Shown here: in pieces, positions 22,039-34,400 of the stretch
Position numbering within the stretch: the first letter of the stretch is position 1
How the letters are laid out: every line of letters begins with the position of its first letter
Source of the DNA: Scolanthus callimorphus
Lineage: Eukaryota; Cnidaria; Anthozoa; Actiniaria; Edwardsiidae
Assembly: GCA_033964015.1 (NCBI GenBank)
Contig: CM066912.1
Coordinates: 34,165,205 to 34,229,204, forward strand
Length of the DNA stretch: 64,000 nt
Reading direction: 5' to 3'
Position numbers and translations under genes: made by a program
Notes under the pieces: generated by a model
Databases searched by the model: none
Told to the model about the DNA's origin: nothing
What the model saw: the letters and a program-made list of their open reading frames with translations, nothing else

Positions 22039-23082
22039 CTAAGTTATTACCCCACAATGCTTTGCTTGTTCCCAGAAACGTTTTTCTATGTACCTATAGA
22101 GCGATCTATCAGCAGAATTACCATTCTCTATAGCAGCTAGTGTCTCTCTTTTCACCTCAGACAACCTGTATAACCGGTTCAATGATATCTTCTGAGGCAC
22201 CAAACCTGGTATTTTGACAGGGAAAAAATCTGGCAAACGTTTTTGAAGAATTTTCAAATAAACATCAAAGTGTTCCATTATGCCCACTGACGCATAATAG
22301 TTATGAATGTTGTATTTTGCTCTCTCAAGAGCATTTGTGTTTCCAGTTCTACAAAAGGCCTGAGGGCCACAGAAAAATTTGGTCATAACATTATTCTCAC
22401 ATCCCCTATGTTGACTTTTTAAGCAGTCTTCTAAACTTTCATTGAGCAATCCACTTCTCTCTAACTCTTGTATACGTGGAAGAGGCCTTTTCTTGCTTCT
22501 GTGTATATAAAAATAGTGTGAAATAACTCTTTGAACAGGATCTCTAACTTGGTTTATATAAGTATAATTATATGGCATGAGGTTTGTGCGGAAATAAAAA
22601 TGCGCAATAAAAGCTAAATTCTTATTGTGCTGAAGCCCAATCAATTTATTTGCTGAAACCGTGATTGCATCTGGATAAGGGACATCATATTTCTTGCTAA
22701 ACCAATCTTCTGTGGTGTACTTTTGAAGTGCAAAACCCATCTTTTGGTGCCAGGACTTCATCAGGTGTACCATTGTGGTACTTCCAGTTTTGAAAATTCT
22801 GTTATAGAGTAGCATAGTTGGTTTAATAGAGTCACATCCAGTACTGCTAGCCCCGTTTTGGTCTTTGAATTTGACTATCATCTCAGAGAAATTTGTCTCT
22901 TTACTTTGGAAATCATCTAGAACTTGTTTTGTGAAATTCATATGTGTTAAATTTCTTGACCCAACGTTGAAAGAAATATGAGGGTTGACAGTAAGAGGAA
23001 TATAAAGGAACCAAATTAAACACAAAACACCAATGATGAGGATGAAGAGTAGTAGCTGGGGTTTGTAAAATGGACACTTCAT
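22039..23082 (-). CDS. Heparan sulfate / uronyl 2-O-sulfotransferase-like, type II Golgi membrane protein
   Basis: One uninterrupted frame of 347 residues. Residues 10-30 form a single hydrophobic anchor after a short cytosolic tail, the layout of Golgi sulfotransferases. The PAPS 5'-phosphosulfate loop is NRIFKTGSTTM (residues 94-104) and the 3'-phosphate site is NQVRDPVQRVISHYFY (177-192). A candidate catalytic His is in AHFYF (160-164), and CENNVMTKFFCG further on is typical of the 2-O-sulfotransferase family. These enzymes move sulfate from PAPS to the 2-O position of uronic acids in glycosaminoglycans. Length fits the family (about 350-400). The protein ends soon after the last conserved block. 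Whether it prefers heparan or dermatan/chondroitin is not decidable here. The coding exon is intronless, but a splice acceptor lies 5' of the start. Confidence 0.87.
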   Translation of the reverse strand: MKCPFYKPQLLLFILIIGVLCLIWFLYIPLTVNPHISFNVGSRNLTHMNFTKQVLDDFQSKETNFSEMIVKFKDQNGASSTGCDSIKPTMLLYNRIFKTGSTTMVHLMKSWHQKMGFALQKYTTEDWFSKKYDVPYPDAITVSANKLIGLQHNKNLAFIAHFYFRTNLMPYNYTYINQVRDPVQRVISHYFYIHRSKKRPLPRIQELERSGLLNESLEDCLKSQHRGCENNVMTKFFCGPQAFCRTGNTNALERAKYNIHNYYASVGIMEHFDVYLKILQKRLPDFFPVKIPGLVPQKISLNRLYRLSEVKRETLAAIENGNSADRSLYRYIEKRFWEQAKHCGVIT

Positions 23083-23128
23083 TTCACATGACTAATGTCT
23101 CATATCCAGACTTCTAGTAACTTCCATC
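23083..23128 (-). promoter_or_regulatory. 5' untranslated exon end with a short upstream ORF
   Basis: A good acceptor (gttttacag) on the minus strand places the exon start at 23128. Between it and the main ATG is an upstream ATG at 23127 opening an 11-codon frame that stops at TAG before the main start. This is a visible uORF; its effect on translation is inference. Confidence 0.6.
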
Positions 23129-25442
23129 CTGTAAAACAAAATAGAATACAAATGTGAGTCAAATAAGGCATTCAGGAAAATGCATATTTTAAAAACAGTT
23201 ATTATTATTATATATTAAGGTGAGCAAAAAGAGCGCTTACCCTATTGTAAATGCTTAACCTTTAAAATATGCTCTATTTACTTTTTTCTTAGAGGGCACG
23301 GTAACAAATTCTGCATTCTGATTGCAGTTCTCAGAGCGTGCGCTCTAGGGCAATATTCCCCCCCCCCTCCCCCAAAAAAATAAACAAACAAATAAATTTA
23401 ATTGAATTCCATCTGTCTTCGAAAAGTGCTGTTTGAAAGATGAAGAAAATTTCTCATACTACAACTCAAATAGTTGAAATATTCATGATTGTAAACGAGT
23501 TCAAAAGAAGTCACCAGAACTCTGTGAACTTTTATCTACAACATTCCCTGCCCAACTCTCCCGTTTTACTTATGCACCAGTCAATTGACAGCCCCGCACC
23601 CCCCCATTCGCGCATTAGCGGGGTACTAGCGGGGCTTTCGTACATAATTCACACTTCATTACTGCCCCGTTGGTCGGGAGATGCACTTTCTTTCACGGCT
23701 TCCACACAGTACATCGAGCGGGGAGTCACTCTCTTCCCCGGGACACAACACAACAGAAACCAGCCCGCTTTCCGGGCTGCTCACCTCCATATGAACACCC
23801 TTTACTTCACAAAAGACATGACAAATACAGATTTTTGTTACTTGAATTGCACGTATTAAATTTTAATCTACACTAGCGAAAGTACATGCAAGTAGAAAAA
23901 TATGGTTTTATTACGCTTTGCGATCGGCTGCGGCTGCATTGAAAACTGGGCACCATTGACATGACTCTTTTCAGTGAGTAAAAATCCTTTGTGTTATCTT
24001 CTAAATTCATTGGGCAAGGAGCGCATTCACTCTTAATTATTACCCTGGGGACGGTGCATTCACCTCTCAGATTGTCCCCGCAAACCGAGGCGCTCACTGC
24101 CTTTCATTTGCCAAAAAGTGAATGCCCCGCTAATGCGCGAATGGGGGGTGCGGGGCTGTCAATTGACTGGTGCATTAGGAGACTCCCAGTTTTTACCCTC
24201 AGTCTCCCGTGAAAAAAAATGAAACTTTCCATACATTTATGAGAGAATCGTAAGAATAAGTATAGAGTAAGTTTTTTTCTTTACAGTAAGTTACAGTTGT
24301 TGACATGTTGTATTTGACACAAATTATCACTCCCGGTTTTGGAATTTTCAGGGTTAGCAGGTGTTACAACAAACCATGAAAGCAAGTCTGCAATGTTTAG
24401 CAGGGTGTTTTTTACTCACTTTAGAGTGAAGGCAAGCTTTCATGCAACTTGTGAATAGTTTTTTTGGGAAAAATATCAACTCAATACAACTGCCAGGCCA
24501 TACCAACAACTGCCGTCTTCATTAGTATTTGTTATTTATGGCGGAAACCGCTGATGACTTGTCCCTAGTCCCTCTCGGTGTCGGCGCGCGGTTTATTTGA
24601 CTCGCGCTTCGAAACGCGCTTTTCGCACGAGAATGAATTAAACTGTAAAAGCAGGCGAAGATCAGCCCCAATCTTGTGTTATTTTGCAACTTATAGCTAC
24701 CTCTTTAGCAAGTAATGCAAGGAAGCTGACAAGAACGACTCTAGGTTGTACTTTAGTGTTCCTTCTTGTTCAACAACACTATAGAAAGAGACGCCAAACC
24801 GTCGCTCAACTCAACTGGTCAAGAAGGTGAGAGTTTGGTCTTGTGTGGTGTGAACTTCGAACAGCAAAACCTTTCTTAGAGTTACTCAGCCTACCGCGGT
24901 TATAATTCATCAAGTGTAAGAAACATTTTATTACAAATGATTTCTCAAAAAGAGAAGTTTCAGATAAAGCTAATTGCTCGCCGAGTAATTTTGCAATTGA
25001 ATGTTGTATGTGTGAGTACTTGCAGGTCGATCCATAACCATCATTGTTCCATGGTTCACTTTGAACCGGAGATTCACCCCTTTTTATTTCCTCATAAAGC
25101 TTTGTTTGGTTTAGGCCTTACATATATATCTTTATATACAAAGTTACAATTACTTTAGATTTAGCATGTTAAAGCTCATATAAGAATTTGCATAGTAGCT
25201 CATAGTTATCACAGGCACAAAAAATGTGTGAAGTAGTCGTAATCAAAATATGGGATCTGTGTGTGCTGGGAAATACAATATAGCACCTTAACCCCTGGGC
25301 AAACAACAAAGGGTGCTGCTATTCAATTTACTTTTGGAACATTATATAGCAATGTTGATAAACAGTGAATAGCATGATTGTCTATTGACTAGGTAGGATC
25401 TTTGGGAGATAAATGCAAAACTCATTTTTACATTTTTAACAG
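23129..25442. other. Region between two divergent genes
   Basis: Lies between the sulfotransferase (-) and the Kelch-MYND gene (+), so it should hold both promoters and 5' non-coding exons. AAGAAG followed by gtgaga at 24821-24832 is a candidate end of a non-coding first exon of the + gene. No TATA box or other promoter element is convincing. The element at 23573-24174 occupies part of it. Confidence 0.45.
23573..24174. mobile_element. PIF/Harbinger-type MITE, 602 bp, TTA target duplication
   Basis: Ends TGCACCAGTCAATTGACAG and CTGTCAATTGACTGGTGCA are perfect inverted copies; the match continues for about 50 bp through GCCCCGCACCCC and the GCGCATTAGCGGGG block. TTA flanks both sides (23570-23572, 24175-24177), the duplication expected of PIF/Harbinger elements. 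No transposase inside. Confidence 0.85.
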
Positions 25443-25444
25443 TC

Positions 25445-28400
25445 ATGGAGCCTGAGATATTTCCAGTAGCAACAGATTTAGGTGATGAGGATTGGGTAGA
25501 GGAGGCGGCAGATGCATTTGACTTGAAGGAAGCTGGTAACATGATTGTCAAGGTAGCAGACTTTGATTGTGCAAAACACCTGTACTCAGAGGCTCTTGAC
25601 AAGCTAGTGTCTGTCGAAAAAGAATATAACATTGAGAACAATAAAGCCATTCGGGAACTAAAGACCACTGTATTAAATAACAGGTAATTATTTTAAAATC
25701 TTGGTGTGGATCTCCAATATTTTTACACCTAGTTATAAGCATCCCTGCCCCAATAATATGGAGTCCCAGAGGTTTCCATCTTGGTACATGCACTAAACAT
25801 AGAAAGATCCATAGCCCTCCATGGAAGGGATTAGAGATATTCCCCTCTAAACCCCTATTGAGTTTCCTTATTGAAAATTACAACAATGGTTGTATTGGGG
25901 AATACAGTAATAAAGCAATTTAACCCACCATCCTTCTAGAAGTTCTGAATCACTTTCATTGGTGAGGTATGATCTTTTTTCTGGAATCTAATATGAACCA
26001 TTTACAGAGGCATGGTCAATCTCAAGGGGAAAAACTTCTTTGCTGCCATTCGCGACTTTACCAGCTGCATCAGCCTGTGCCAGATGCCAAGTATTGAGAG
26101 TCAGCGCCCAAGCTACATGAGAGGCCACTATGAGAACACATTAGATACTGAAAGGAAATCCCTCTATAGAAGGTAGAGACAGGGCCCTTCGCATGGATGA
26201 GAGAATGAAGACATAAATTTACCATTTGCATTTTCCCATGATCAGTGAGTTGTGGGATCACATAATCTGGGTGAAAAATCCAGCATATGGAATCCATGGC
26301 CTATTTATAGCCAAAACCATGTGGGAATTTTCAAAAACATGGTTTGCTTTTGCTTTTTCTGTCCGTCAGTCAAACCATTTAAACCAATCAGGTCCTTGCT
26401 CTGTTTTGTCTAGTGCAGTCAACTGGGTTTTCATTGTGACAGAAAGCCAGTTGACTTGCACTAGACAAAACAAGGCAAGACCTATTTGGCTTAGATGGTA
26501 TGACTTGCAGAACAGAAGGAAAGAAAATCCCCAACCAGGATCTGACATTAACTTTTTTTGCTAGGCCCATTGACGACTAATTAAAAACATTGCCAAAATG
26601 CAAAGATTTAGTCACCATATAAACATGGATCTCAGCTTAACTTGGAAAGATGGGGTGCCATTTCTCGACTAGCTCTAAAATTTTGGTCGCCAAGCCCCCA
26701 AATTTAGTCGCCCAAATTTAGTGTTGGGCCCTACCAACCCAAAGAGGTGTTTTGAAAATGTGCATTAAAAGCAAAACATGTCAGTGGAGTGTCAACTCCA
26801 TAAAACAGGGAGTTGAGTTTTTTGTCTGAATTGTTTTGTTGTATAAATAGTATGAAATGAGACTTGGCCACGCCCATCTTTTAGGGGTCAATTTATTTGA
26901 CTTTTTTTGACTAGCCATCCTAGTGGTTTTGCTTTGTTTATTAAAAGGCAATAGTATTAGGGTAGTGGCCAAGTAGATGCCACACCCATCTTTTCCTTGT
27001 CAGTTTATTTAAATAACTTCTTTCCAACAAGCATCCCAGTCTAATAAATACAATGAAAAACATATGGGGTAGTGGTAAAGTATACCATGATATGTTGTGT
27101 TGATATTCCAGGTCCCTTGCTTACCGCAAAATTGGCAACACTCCTTCAGCAATCCGCGATATCCTATCCATCACCCGAATTCTTCCAAAGAACAGCACAA
27201 AATGTGAGAATCCGACTTGTAAGTATAATATACTAAATGCACTGTTATTGGCATTTGAAGGCGGAGAGGAAGGGATAAGGGAGAAACAACCTAAAATACT
27301 AATGTTATTTACGGTACCGGCTAGGAGGTCCCGATTGTGAAAATACTTTTACCAAGGTCTTGAAAATAAGGTCAGTATTTCCAAGGGCGAGGTCACAGTA
27401 TTTAACGATCTGGACCAATCCCAAGCCGATAAATAATATATTAATTTTTTGGCCATCTGTGACACAGCATGAAACTTCACAGAAATCAGTGTGTGCACCT
27501 TAGAATTCAGCGTGCACTTGATTCATCCAGACCCGGGGTCTGGATAGTAGGATTCCAGACGCCAAGAGGGATGTGAGAGTCTGAAGCCTGCTTCTCTACT
27601 CACCATTTTCATCATCCTGGTTGATCATTGCATTTGATCATGAACCCAAAATCCTATCGATATGAACAGCAAATTTCATGGATACACCACATATATATCT
27701 TCTTTCCATGCTGTGTTGCATGCAACTAGAAATTTCGATTGTTGATAAACTTTTTTTTCTTGTTATATTTTTTTCAGCTTCTCAGGTTTACGAAGACCTA
27801 AGGCAGCTTGGGGATGCCAACCGTCCTTGTCTCACTATTCACTATTCAGAGCAGACCCTTGACCAAAGACTGAACTGCTATGGGGCTGGATGGAAAGCTG
27901 TAGCAAAAAGCAGAACTTCAATGCCAAATGGTAAAGGGTGTGGCTGTAGCAAATTAAGGACGGTGCAGTGTTTAAATCTCTTACCTAATACACATTTGAT
28001 TGCTGGCTTTGGCTCCTACCAGCTGATTCCTTGATCTCAAAGTAGCCATATTGCAATTTAGCTTAAAAGCATTTACAACTCGAAAATCTAGAAAATCTAG
28101 AAACACTGATGGACCAGACTAAAACAATATGGACCTATCTTGTTTTACTACTAGAGCGGGACATTTTACTAGGACTCAGCCAATCACAGACTGTTATAAG
28201 AGTTTCCCTCTTCAAGTAGTAAAATGTTAGTCTCTTTACCAGTTCCTCAAGACATCTGTTTACGAAATTGTCAAAAAACGGCAACACAAATGGCAACAGA
28301 ATTATTTCTCTTAAGATTCAATCTAGTTTTTGCTTGCCAAAACGTTCAAGCACTGAAAATGTATAATCATGACTATATTGACATTTTTTGTCCATTTTTC

Positions 28401-31400
28401 CTTTAATGTTCACTCTATTTTTCAAACCAAAAGGGGCTCATATGCACATAAGGGCCCCCTTAGTTACACTCCTAATAAAGGACAGAAAGAGCTGAGATTG
28501 TGCTGTACTTATCTATTCTCTACACTTGCAGGGCGACGTGGTCATTCTGCAGTACTATGGAATAATGGGATATATGTCCTCGGCGGGTCAGGTCTCATGT
28601 CCCTGCAAGGAGAAAAGTTTGAGGTACTGACATAATCATATTGATTTCAAAACGTTGCTCGCTTAAAATCTTTAGGTTTTAATGCAGAAATTGACTGAGC
28701 GAGTTGATTTCCCGGGAGATTTACGGTGAAAACCGTGAGATTTGACTCAAAACCGGGAGTCTCCAGCGTAAACCGGGAGAGTTGGCAGGTATGCAGAAGA
28801 GCCACCCTTCGGTAGTCCCTGGCATCATGAGTGGGTTCCCTGGGTTTTTTTTTTTTTTTTTTTTTTCCTATTTCAATTTTTTATTTCAATTATATTTTAC
28901 ATGTACTTTTTTATTTACTTTTTTATTATTCAAATCATCCCCCCTCCCCTTTCATCCCACTATTTATATGCCCCTAGCATCCCTCCCTTCAGAAAAAAAG
29001 ACAACTACACGACACAGACAAAAACACAGAGGAGCAAGATATGGTCCACATCAACCCCAAGTCACCCCACCACCATGTCCATCTCTATAATATTAACCAA
29101 CCAGCCCAAGAAGGGGTTCCCACTTTTTTAAATGTATTTCAAGCTTTTGCTTTTGTTTTGCTATGTGGTATTCAATCTTATAAAAACGGATAAGAAGACA
29201 TTTTAGACTATTGAACGAAAGCAACATATCTTTTTGTTTGCATGAATAAATAAAATATTTAGTCAGCAGAATAATAAAATTAATTAACATAAGATGATCT
29301 TCACTACTAAATAAACCAAATGTGACGTCCTTCCAAGAAAGTCTCAAATCAACTTTAAAGTACTCCAATATAAAATTTTCTAATTCTTTCCAGAAAACAC
29401 GCACTGGTTGACAAAAGTACAAAAGATGCTCTGGAGTCTCAACCTCATTCTTGCATAGGTAGCAATCTGGAGAGTCAACTATTTTGAACAAGTAGAGCTT
29501 GTCATTTGTATATAAAATGCGATGTAGTAATTTGAACTGAAATTCTCTTAGCTTCATATCTAACGTAACCTTGTAGGGCAACATAAAAATATCCTCCCAG
29601 CTTAACTGAGGATCAAAAGTGAACCTTTCATCATATTTCTTTATGGCTGTAGGTGTGTGAACTTTATCTGAGATTAGCAGATCATAGACCGTTTTTGACT
29701 TAATATTGCCCATCAAAAAGAGTTTATCACCATGAAGACAATTATACGAATCCAATTGTAAAGGTTTTGTAGATTCAGAGATCCTACATTTCCCAGCCTT
29801 CAAAATCCGTCGCCACTCCTGAGGAAGGCTATTATATAAGCCAAATAGTTGGAACAATTCCCCCGATGTTAAAGATAGGCCACTTCCGAGGGTCAAAAAG
29901 ACCAAGTTTCCCTCATTATCAAATAAATCCCCCACCTTGCAAAAACCCTTTCCTTGAAGTACCTTATTAAATACAGGTTTCCCTCCTAAAAGAATATATT
30001 TATTATTCCATAAGACCTCATTGCAAATATCGTCTAAAGTAAGTTGAGGAGAGGACAGAAACAGAGCTTGCCACGTTAATAGACAGTGCTTATAAAATTC
30101 AGGTATAAAAAAATGCAAGTTCTTACAATCAAAATTGCAATGGAAATAAAAGGCTCCCCCTACTGAATTAAGATACTGCTCCAAAATATATTTCCACCCT
30201 GCATTAAAAAATGGGCCTATGAACTTCTGTATACACATTATTCGTTGAGCCAAAATCATACTCTCTATATCTGGCATCCTGAGTCCCCCTTTATTAATAG
30301 CACCAATGATAACTTTTCTCTTAATTTTATCCTTGCGACCCTTCCACAGGAAGGTGTAAAGTAGGGTATTAAATTTCTGGTAATATTCCTTCTTACAAAA
30401 AACCATAGACATGCGATATAACAATTTAGGAATTGCAAAAGACTTTATAACTTGAATTCTCCCCATAAGAGTAAGTGACCTCCAGCTCCAACTCCCTAAG
30501 CATTCCTTTACCTCCTTCATTATACTGTCGAAATTGGCTTTGTAAAATAGAGAAGTATTATTAGTGAAATATACGCCTAGAATTTTAATCATGGAGCTTA
30601 CCTGCTTGACCTGTAGCTCAACTGGATTGTCTAACACAGTGATCCCTAAAGGGAGTACCTCCGTTTTATCCTTATTAAGATATAGACCAGAATAAGAGCT
30701 AAATTCGCCTATTACTTCTATTAAACGATGATAAGAACTTTTATTTTGGACAAAGCACGTGAGGTCATCAGCAAAAAGCACAAATTTGAATTCTTTTTTA
30801 CCGATAACAATACCTTCAATTTTCGGTCATTCCTAATATAGATTGATAATAGCTCAATTACCATTATAAAGAGGTAAGGGGAAAGGGGATCCCCCTGGCG
30901 CACCCCAGAGCCTAATGGGAAGAAGGGCGTGGCATGGCCATTATTCATTACACAACTAGACGTATTATTATAAAGAGTTTTGATCCACGCTGTGAAGGAT
31001 TCACCAAAACCAAAAATCTCGAGAGTTTTTATTAAAAAATATCTATCTACGGAATCAAAAGCCTTTTCAAAATCGAACGCCGCTAGAATACCTTCGCCCT
31101 TTTTAAAATTCACGAACTCAACAATGTCACTCACAGTACGTACCGCGTCGAAAATTGTTCTACCCTTAACAAAAGCATATTGATCTACGTCGATAATATG
31201 AGGCAAAACATTTTCCAATCTATGCGCAAGAACCTTCGAAGCAATTTTCACATCAACATTAAGAAGTGAAATCGGTCGCCAGTTTTTTAACAATCTTCTA
31301 TCCTTACCCTTTTTTTCTATTAAAGCAATTATAGCTTGTTTTTGGGATGTCGATAACTCCCCATGACGATAGGAAAAATTCAGTGCATTGACCAATGAAT

Positions 31401-34400
31401 CTCTAGTTTCTGACCAAAAGAATCTAAAGAATTCTATCGGCAAACCATCATTACCGGGAGTCCTGTGGTTTTTAAAATCCTTGAGAATATTAAAACATTC
31501 AGCTTGCGTAATTTCACCTTCACACGCTTCACGAAGTTTACTTGAAATTTTTGGTATATACTTAGAATCCAAAAAAGGGCACGAGTGTGAACTAAGAGCA
31601 CGATCGGATCTGTCTTTATATAAATCTGAATAAAATAAATTTAATTCATCTAAAATTGTTTTAGGATTGATGCACTCTGTTCCATCTTGCAAAAATATTT
31701 TCCTGACGCACGTTTTTTGTTTCCTATTTTTTTCCAAGCCAAGAAAGAACTTTGTACTTCTTTCCCCTTCCTCCAGCCACTGTGCACGTGAGCGAACTAT
31801 TAAACCTTGTGTGATATAATCGTATTCCTCTTCATATTCCATTTTAACTCTTTCTAAGTTTTCGCAATTCTCCGTACAGGGGTTCTTTAAAAAATTTTCT
31901 TCACACATTTTAATGTTATATTCTAAAGTGGATAATTTACTTCTCCTTTCTCGAGCACGCTTTTTACTAAACGAGATAGTTTCCTTGCGAATAAGATATT
32001 TTAACCAGTCCCAGTTAACCCGTGGGTCCTCGCTATAGTTCTCTTCACTTTGCCACTTCGCTAAATTATTCTTCATCTGCTCGACATATAATTTATCATC
32101 TAAAAGACTCGTATTGAACTTCCAAGATGACGGGCCGCGTTGTACATCGCATAAACTGTCAATAGAAAGAGTTACTGCCGAATGGTCGGTCTTTACAGCA
32201 ATATTAATATCCGCTTTCTGAATATCATCTTGAAAATTTTCACTAATAAGCCAAAAATCTAGCCTACGTTGCATCAATGGCGATTTTTGGCGCCACGAAA
32301 ACCTACGTGTATCCGGGTTCCGAATCCTCCAAATATCTATTAAATCGTTACTTAACATAATATCTTCTAAATCCTTGATAGACTCTTTTACAGCTGGTTT
32401 GCCTCCTTCGGCATCAAGAAACGAATCGAAATAAACATTATAATCGCCCCCCAAAAGCAATTTCGCGTCCGTATTTTGTTCACGTACATTATCTAATAGA
32501 CTTGAAATTTTGCGAAAAAAAGAAGACTGCTCCTGTGTTTTGTTTGGTGCATAAATATTTAAAAGAATAAAATGCTCACCTTGGATTTCCGCCTCAAGGA
32601 GAATATATCTACCGCCCTCATCCGAATGAATCCTTTGAACTGTACAATCCAGAGTACCACGTATGAGAACTGAGACTCCCTTGCTTTGGCTTGTACCATG
32701 AGAAAAAAACATTTTGCCCGACCACTGCTGCCGCCATTTGTTTTCAATCTCTTTTGTGCTATGACTCTCTTGAAGAAAGATTACATCAGCATTCCGTTTA
32801 TTTAGCCAAGCGAAAACCGTTTGCCGCTTTTGAAAATCGCGAATACCACGAACATTAAGAGAGAGTAAATTAAACTGTACATTCAGTACCCCCATTGAAC
32901 TGATTAGTGAAACACAACAAAAGTGATGGAAATGCCCCAGGGAGATGCAGACCAACCCAACTCAAAAAGACAATACAAGACGATTAACACAAGAACAAAG
33001 ACAACAACAAAAACAAGTACAACAAATACAATTCCAAAAGCAGCAGGCGGAAAGCCCTTAACGCTACGATGAACTAGTGTCTCGCTTACAAAAGCACCCA
33101 TTGTTCTTATTGCTTTCTGCTCTTAACCAAAAAGAAAAGATTGCATATTTTGACCAAAACACTAATAATAATATTTCTTATGAAGATTCAAAACTTCTTA
33201 TAGAAAAAAAAAAAAAGTCACTCCTTAAATTCGACGCCGTCTATGTAAAGTTTGAAGGGATCAGCTTTACCAAAGCTTGCCCGTCTGCCGTCATTTCTCG
33301 CCTCTATCAACTTTGGTATAAGTCGTTTTCGAATGCGAGAGACCTCGAGTGGGAGATCGTGACTGATTCCAAAAGGCGATTCCTCCTCATCGTCAGCGAC
33401 CTTGACGAACTTACTCCTGCACTTCACAACCCTTTGTCGATCAGAGAACCTCAGGAACCGTGCCAATATCGTCCTTGGCTTGCCATCCTCCGACTGACCA
33501 ACCCTGTGCACCCTTTGGAATTCAATATTTCGCGCGTCTTCCAGGCCAACTTCCCCCTCTAGAAATCTATAAAGAACCTCTGCGGTGTTTTCATCCTTTT
33601 TCTCAGAAATGCCATAAAAACGTAGGTTTTCACGACGACTGTAGACCTCATGCATTAGCAGGCGATCTTTAAGTTTTCCTAATTCTTCCTTGGTGGTGTT
33701 CTCCAGTTTCTGCAGATTTCTTTCCCTTCGTCAACCTCTCTGCCCACAAACTCAACCGAAGCCTTCAGCTCCGTGGTCACCTTAAGAGCGAATGCACACA
33801 AAAATCGAGCAAATTCGGGAAAATGCGGCCAGAGCTCAAAATTGTTTTATCCTCATTTTAAGTTTGTAGCAAGATTTTAGTGAGATTAAGACCGTTATAG
33901 GGTTTTTTTCGCAGTCCGGGGAATGTTTTTCGATTTTTTCGAGATTTACGTTTTCGCCCGTCTGAGGCCAGTTATTTAAGCGAAATTCAAGGGGCCCACA
34001 ATTGCCTCGCGTAGTTTTTATAACGATATTTGCAGTGGATTTAGCACTTAATTTTCGATCAGCAGATAATAAACAATTGATCAGTGGTGAATTTCCGGAT
34101 TAAGATCATATTTATGTCCTCGATTAACACCATTCTTTCGAAGCCACTTGACAACACAGTATTTTACTGGCTAAAGTAAATGCCGAATTTAGGTACGGGG
34201 CCATTCTTCAAATCAGCCCAAATTCAAGAATAAGAACAAGGAGAGGTAGTATTTTAAGAATATATAAACATTTCTTTGGCTTTTTCCTTGAGCGCCCTAA
34301 AACTGAAGGACGAATTCGGTAGATTTCACGCTAATAGCGGGTTATTTGACCCGCCGACCTGTGCGTATCAAGTTGCCGGGAGTGAAATCAAACTAGAAAA

